In this document: one piece after another, positions 60,435 to 64,000 of the stretch
Layout: each line of letters opens with the position of its first letter
Position numbering within the stretch: position 1 is the first letter of the stretch
DNA from: Rhynochetos jubatus
Lineage: Eukaryota; Chordata; Aves; Eurypygiformes; Rhynochetidae
DNA: 64,000 nt
Assembly: GCA_027574665.1 (NCBI GenBank)
Contig: CM050690.1
Span: forward strand, 74,133,433-74,197,432
Direction: 5' to 3'
Made by a program: the position numbers and the translations under genes
The notes under the pieces: model-generated
What the model saw: the letters and a program-made list of their open reading frames with translations, nothing else
What the model was told of the DNA's origin: nothing
Database searches by the model: none

Positions 60435-60760
60435 AAATCCCAGTTCTGGTGCCCACATTTTTAAAAGGACAGGGAAAATTTGAAACAGAACAGAGAAAAG
60501 CGAAGAATAATTTAAGGATTGGACAAAGATGTCTTAGAGCGAGAGATTTAAATCACCAAACCTATTCAGCGGATCAAAAAGAAGATGAAGAGGTGACTAT
60601 ATAATAGTGTACAGGCACTTTCAGAAGAAGCTACGAGTACCAAAGAGATCTTTAATCTACCACTGAAAGATATAAGAAAGCAGCTCTGTTGGAAGCTAAA
60701 GCTAGATGAATTCGTATAAGAAAGAAAGTGATCTATTAAATGTTCGTGAGGTGAAAGGTG
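60435..60760 (+). mobile_element. Ancient CR1-like LINE, ORF2 C-terminal region
   Basis: Blocks in + order are 'gttctggtgcccacattttt', 'aaaaggacagggaaaatttg', 'agagcgagagatttaaatca', 'cctattcagcggatcaaaaa', 'gaagatgaagaggtgac', 'gatctttaatctaccactga', 'aagatataa' and 'ggaagctaaagctagatgaa'. This is the clearest old-type CR1 in the window. It is the + strand counterpart of the - strand fragments at 12430-12912 and 16090-16540, and it ends before the 3' UTR. No frame is open across it. Confidence 0.85.
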
Positions 60761-61829
60761 GATCCTCCACCCATGAAAGACCCCAGCCCATGCCCAGACA
60801 GACATTCCCAGGGTTAGGTCAAGAGCAAGAGTGCCTGTTGTGCAGAGGACATGCTGCATGGTGGATCCCGCACGGTTCCTAAATCTACCCAGCTCTGGGA
60901 GCTCTAATTAATGAACTGGACGTCTGCATATGTAAGGCAGCCTAGTTGGAGTAGGTAGTCATTCAAACAACCCCTCTGTATTCCTTCCTTGCTTTGCTTC
61001 ACCCTTCACTTTCTTCAGCTCCTATTTGCACAATTGAATCCCTGGCAAAGCTGAAGCATGATAAGGGCTGACAACCCGCAAATGGACTGTGCATATGAGG
61101 AGAGAGGGAACAATTCTTTAAAGAAACATGTTTAGCATGGGTCTTTTAGGCTGATCTAAGCAAACAAGGCAGGGTCTGTTTGTCTGTCTTTCTAATGCTT
61201 TGGCTAATTTTATCCAAAGCAGGCACAGGTATAAAACTCAGAAATGTTGGATTCCTGCAGGATTAGTGACAATAGGTGACTCAGTAAGGTTGAGCAGCAC
61301 ATATTGCTGTCCCAGATGGGTGAGAAGTTGCTTCATCAAGCAGATCATAAGGCAGTGGAGAACCTTCACATGGAAGAGCCACAGGGGACTTGGCACAGTG
61401 AGACCTGTCATCCACAGACCCGCTGGAGGTTTGATGGATGCATGGCAGCAGGACACTGCTGAGGCTTGCTATGACCTCTGATGAAGTCTACAGGCTCTTC
61501 TGATGAGTAGTGTGAGCTGTTCTGTGGTACAAACAATGCAAAGCTCTCTCCAAAGATGTAAGAGCGAATCTCTCTGTCCTCCCTGTGCTAATCTCTGTTC
61601 TTTCCCATTTCCAGAGACTGCCTGCCTCCCATGCTAGCACAGACATGAAAGGGTGAAGCCAGTAGCTAGTACGGGCAGAGTGAATGCCTTCCTTGAGCTT
61701 GCACAGCGTATGGGACAAGGCAGCCATGACCCCCATTAAACTCATTTGGCATTAGCCACACACACCTGGCAAACACAAAGTGGGAGTAGTACTTGGTGCT
61801 CTGAGAGCTGTGTCTCTCCCTCGATCTGA
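60761..61829. other. Unique-looking non-coding DNA
   Basis: No gene, RNA or repeat family recognised. Confidence 0.45.
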
Positions 61830-61990
61830 TGCTGACTTGCTACACTGCGCTGAACAAAAGCTTTTCTGTCCCCCTTTGTGTTCTGTTTTCCCTACTTGTA
61901 AAATCAGGATAGTGGAATCAATGGCTCCTTTGCAAAGGAAGCTGGGATTTGGGATGTTACAAGCACGCTGTAAATTAAGACCCTGATGTT
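61830..61990 (+). mobile_element. MIR/CORE-type SINE remnant
   Basis: 'gttctgttttccctacttgt', 'aaaatcaggatagtggaatc', 'ctcctttgcaaaggaagctg' and 'ggatttgggatgttacaagc' followed by 'acgctgtaaattaaga' match, in order, the core and 3' half of CORE-SINEs. Typical copies have 'cagtttccctacctgtaaaa', 'tttgtaaagcgctttgaga' and 'aaagcgctatataagagc'. The tRNA-like head is lost. Confidence 0.55.
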
Positions 61991-62883
61991 TTAAGACAGG
62001 TAATGGATTGTCACAGCATCTTTAAGCCCACATCATTTCCCTACTCATCCCTAGATGTCTTAGAGTGTAAGAACTGCAAAAGGGTTGCAGGTGAGCAGGA
62101 TTAGAGGAATTGTTTGATGAAAGCAGGGCAGGTGGGGACGTTTTGACACCTCCTGGCAGAACAGAGACTCCTGCTTGGTCATGTCTGAGACTCGAAGAGG
62201 AAAAGGCAGCTGGAGAGAAAGCAGGGAGCCTGCATACAGCTCCGAGCCAGCTCACAGAAAAAAGTGGGAGCCCATCCCAGCTGTCAGCCAGCACCTGCCT
62301 TGACAGGGTTTAGCAGGTAGAGGAGGCAGTCGTGCATCAGTGGTGTGGACAGTGGTGGGAACCCTATCTCGGAGGAGTGCAGGGTGAGCGCTCCAGCTGG
62401 AACAAAGTACTTGCAGTCAAATCCTTCATTATGTGCTTTTGTGTACCTGTTAGAAGCTGACCCCTTGAGCTTCTTAAGCAGTGTGAGTTTGTCATCCTCC
62501 CCGGGGATGCAGCCTTGCAAAGACCTGCTGCGTACCTGGAGGTGTCAGCCCCAAGGCACTGGCCATTCCGCTCCCTATTTATCTGCCTTGGCAAAGACTC
62601 TACAGTTTAAGTGGGATAAATCTAAGCTAAAGCATCTCTCCAGTGCCTATCAGTAGATCATTAATCTGGTAGGGCGTGACACTTGTTAATGAGGGAGCAC
62701 AGGCAAGGGAGAGGAGCGCGCGCAGCCAGAGTTACACAAACTCAGTCCATCAGAGCACGTCTAATCAAATGCACTTTTCAAACACACTGTACTTTAGTGT
62801 GGTAATTGCACTATTTTCCATGGTCTTAGAAGCAGGAGCATGGAGACATCATGGAGGATGGGTCACAGGGACATGCTGGTTGT
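61991..62883. other. Unique-looking non-coding DNA
   Basis: No gene recognised. A GCGCGCGC-type alternating patch lies at 62716-62723. Confidence 0.45.
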
Positions 62884-63029
62884 TCTGGAAGTGTTCAAGG
62901 CCAGGCTGAATGGGGCTTTAAGCAACCTGGTCTGGTGTAAGGTGTCTCTGCCCATGGCAGGGGGGTTGGAACTAGACCAGTTTTAAGGTGCCTTCCAACC
63001 TAAATCATTCTGTGATCCCATGATTCTGC
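62884..63029 (+). mobile_element. CR1: CR1 LINE, short 3' end fragment
   Basis: The sequence has the ordered 3' blocks 'tctggaagtgttcaaggcca', 'ggctgaatggggctttaagc', 'aacctggtctggtgtaaggt', 'gtctctgcccatggcagggg', 'ggttggaactaga', 'ccttccaacctaaatcattc' and the tail 'tgtgatcccatgattctgca'. It is a severely truncated copy of the same group as 6690-6845 and 33456-35025. Confidence 0.95.
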
Positions 63030-64000
63030 AACTGTGTGGCTTACTTCCCTCTGCAGGTACACAGGACGTGATCGGCTTTAAATCAACAGGTCGTGCCCAG
63101 TGGTGAACTATCTGCAGCTGCCTGAAGCCCATTATGGTCAGTGGAAAGCCTGGCACTGGCTAATGTGGTCTCCCTGCAATCGGGCCTTCTGATGGGGGGA
63201 GTCACCTTATTTCCCTTGGTAAATCCCACCCTGCAAGACAGTGGTGCAGGACAGTCTGCTCTTGGGGGATGGGGTGAGCATTACCTCTGTTAGAAATAAC
63301 TCTTTGCTTTTTAAGTATCCCGTGTTTCATAGAGTTATTTTTCTTTCCAGCTTGGCAATGTCCATTTAAGGCAGCTTAAACAAAACTTGACCTGATGGTG
63401 AAGCTGAGAGCTGATGTCAGAGGGAGATTTACCTCGTCAAATTACTATTTAGTGGCAGAATGTTTTAAAAATAAGCTGAAATGTCCAACACAATTTTTCT
63501 AGTGAAGGAGATCAAATGTATCCAGAGAGATTCAATGCCATTCCTGTTTTATGCTTTGACATCTCAAATCAGGGCTTGGCTGGTTCCACCTGGGCTCTTT
63601 ATGAGTTTAGTGTAGATCAGAGCTAAGGCTCTTTCTGTTCCGGGTGTCAGCTGTGTGACTTTACTCCTCCTTCCCTCAAGGAGGACTCCTGAAAGATTCC
63701 CAAGCAGCAAGCCAAAGGTTGGTCACCTCAACCCTTCCATTTCGTGCTTTCCTGCACCACCATGAAATCGCCCATTAATACCCGATTCCCTGAACACTGG
63801 CCAGGAAACGGATATGTGCTAATGTTTGACTGCATTGCCAATATGCAGGAGCATCTGTCACAGAAAAGCCCTGTCCAAATATGTTTGCGTGTGTGGTCAC
63901 ACCAGCATCCCAGATCATGCACTCACACAGTTATTGCATGACTACCCAACTTCGTTTGTATGAGTATCAAACTCCATTTTCCTCTCACTTCATATCTGCA
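63030..64000. other. Unique-looking non-coding DNA to the right edge
   Basis: No gene or repeat recognised. The small open frames on both strands at 63728-63941 overlap each other and show no family features. Confidence 0.45.

Overview
The window reads as vertebrate non-coding DNA from a bird (or a close archosaur relative). The main evidence is a set of CR1-type LINE retroposon copies. The clearest has the avian CR1 3' signature (a block reading 'CCCATCCCTGGAAGTG' followed by a short ATTCTATGATTC-type tail) and a recognisable but broken ORF2 reverse transcriptase at about 33456-35025. Base composition is mixed, there are no operons or prokaryotic signals, and nearly all open frames are short and unrelated to any protein family I recognise. 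I found no intact protein-coding gene, no tRNA, rRNA or other classical RNA gene, no CRISPR array and no bacterial-type system.

Layout. Bases 1-655 are the 3' part of a CR1 entering from the left edge. 656-10700 is unique-looking DNA with A-rich and T-rich simple tracts and one short CR1 tail (6690-6845). 10700-18000 is a graveyard of much older CR1-like fragments in both orientations, including a decayed reverse-transcriptase segment at 17225-17700. 18000-33450 is mostly unique sequence with an 18-bp minisatellite (18471-18559), a four-run G tract (23149-23165), small tandem duplications (28424-28469, 28711-28743), two strong inverted repeats and remnants of tRNA-derived CORE/MIR-type SINEs. 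33456-35025 is the best CR1 copy. 38590-41240 holds several old CR1 segments on the + strand, perhaps one interrupted element. 41241-58554 is mainly unique sequence with more SINE remnants, one old CR1 tail and several AT-rich blocks that may be conserved non-coding elements. The right end carries further CR1 fragments (58555-58685, 59838-59925, 60435-60760, 62884-63029) and one SINE remnant (61830-61990).

The repeats fall into at least two apparent age classes. Copies such as 1-655, 33456-35025 and 62884-63029 keep long stretches of readable consensus. The older class (12430-12912, 13640-14130, 16090-16540, 39560-40085, 60435-60760) is recognisable only by scattered blocks resembling CR1 copies of turtles and crocodilians. 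None appears able to move: all are 5'-truncated and the ORF2 remnants carry frameshifts and stops.

The window is therefore best read as intergenic or intronic. I did not find an undescribed system. The items most worth checking are the candidate conserved AT-rich blocks, two weak splice-bounded exon candidates, the inverted repeats, and the possibly interrupted old CR1 around 38.6-40.1 kb. Family calls come from reading the sequence against remembered consensus features. No alignment was run, so boundaries are approximate.
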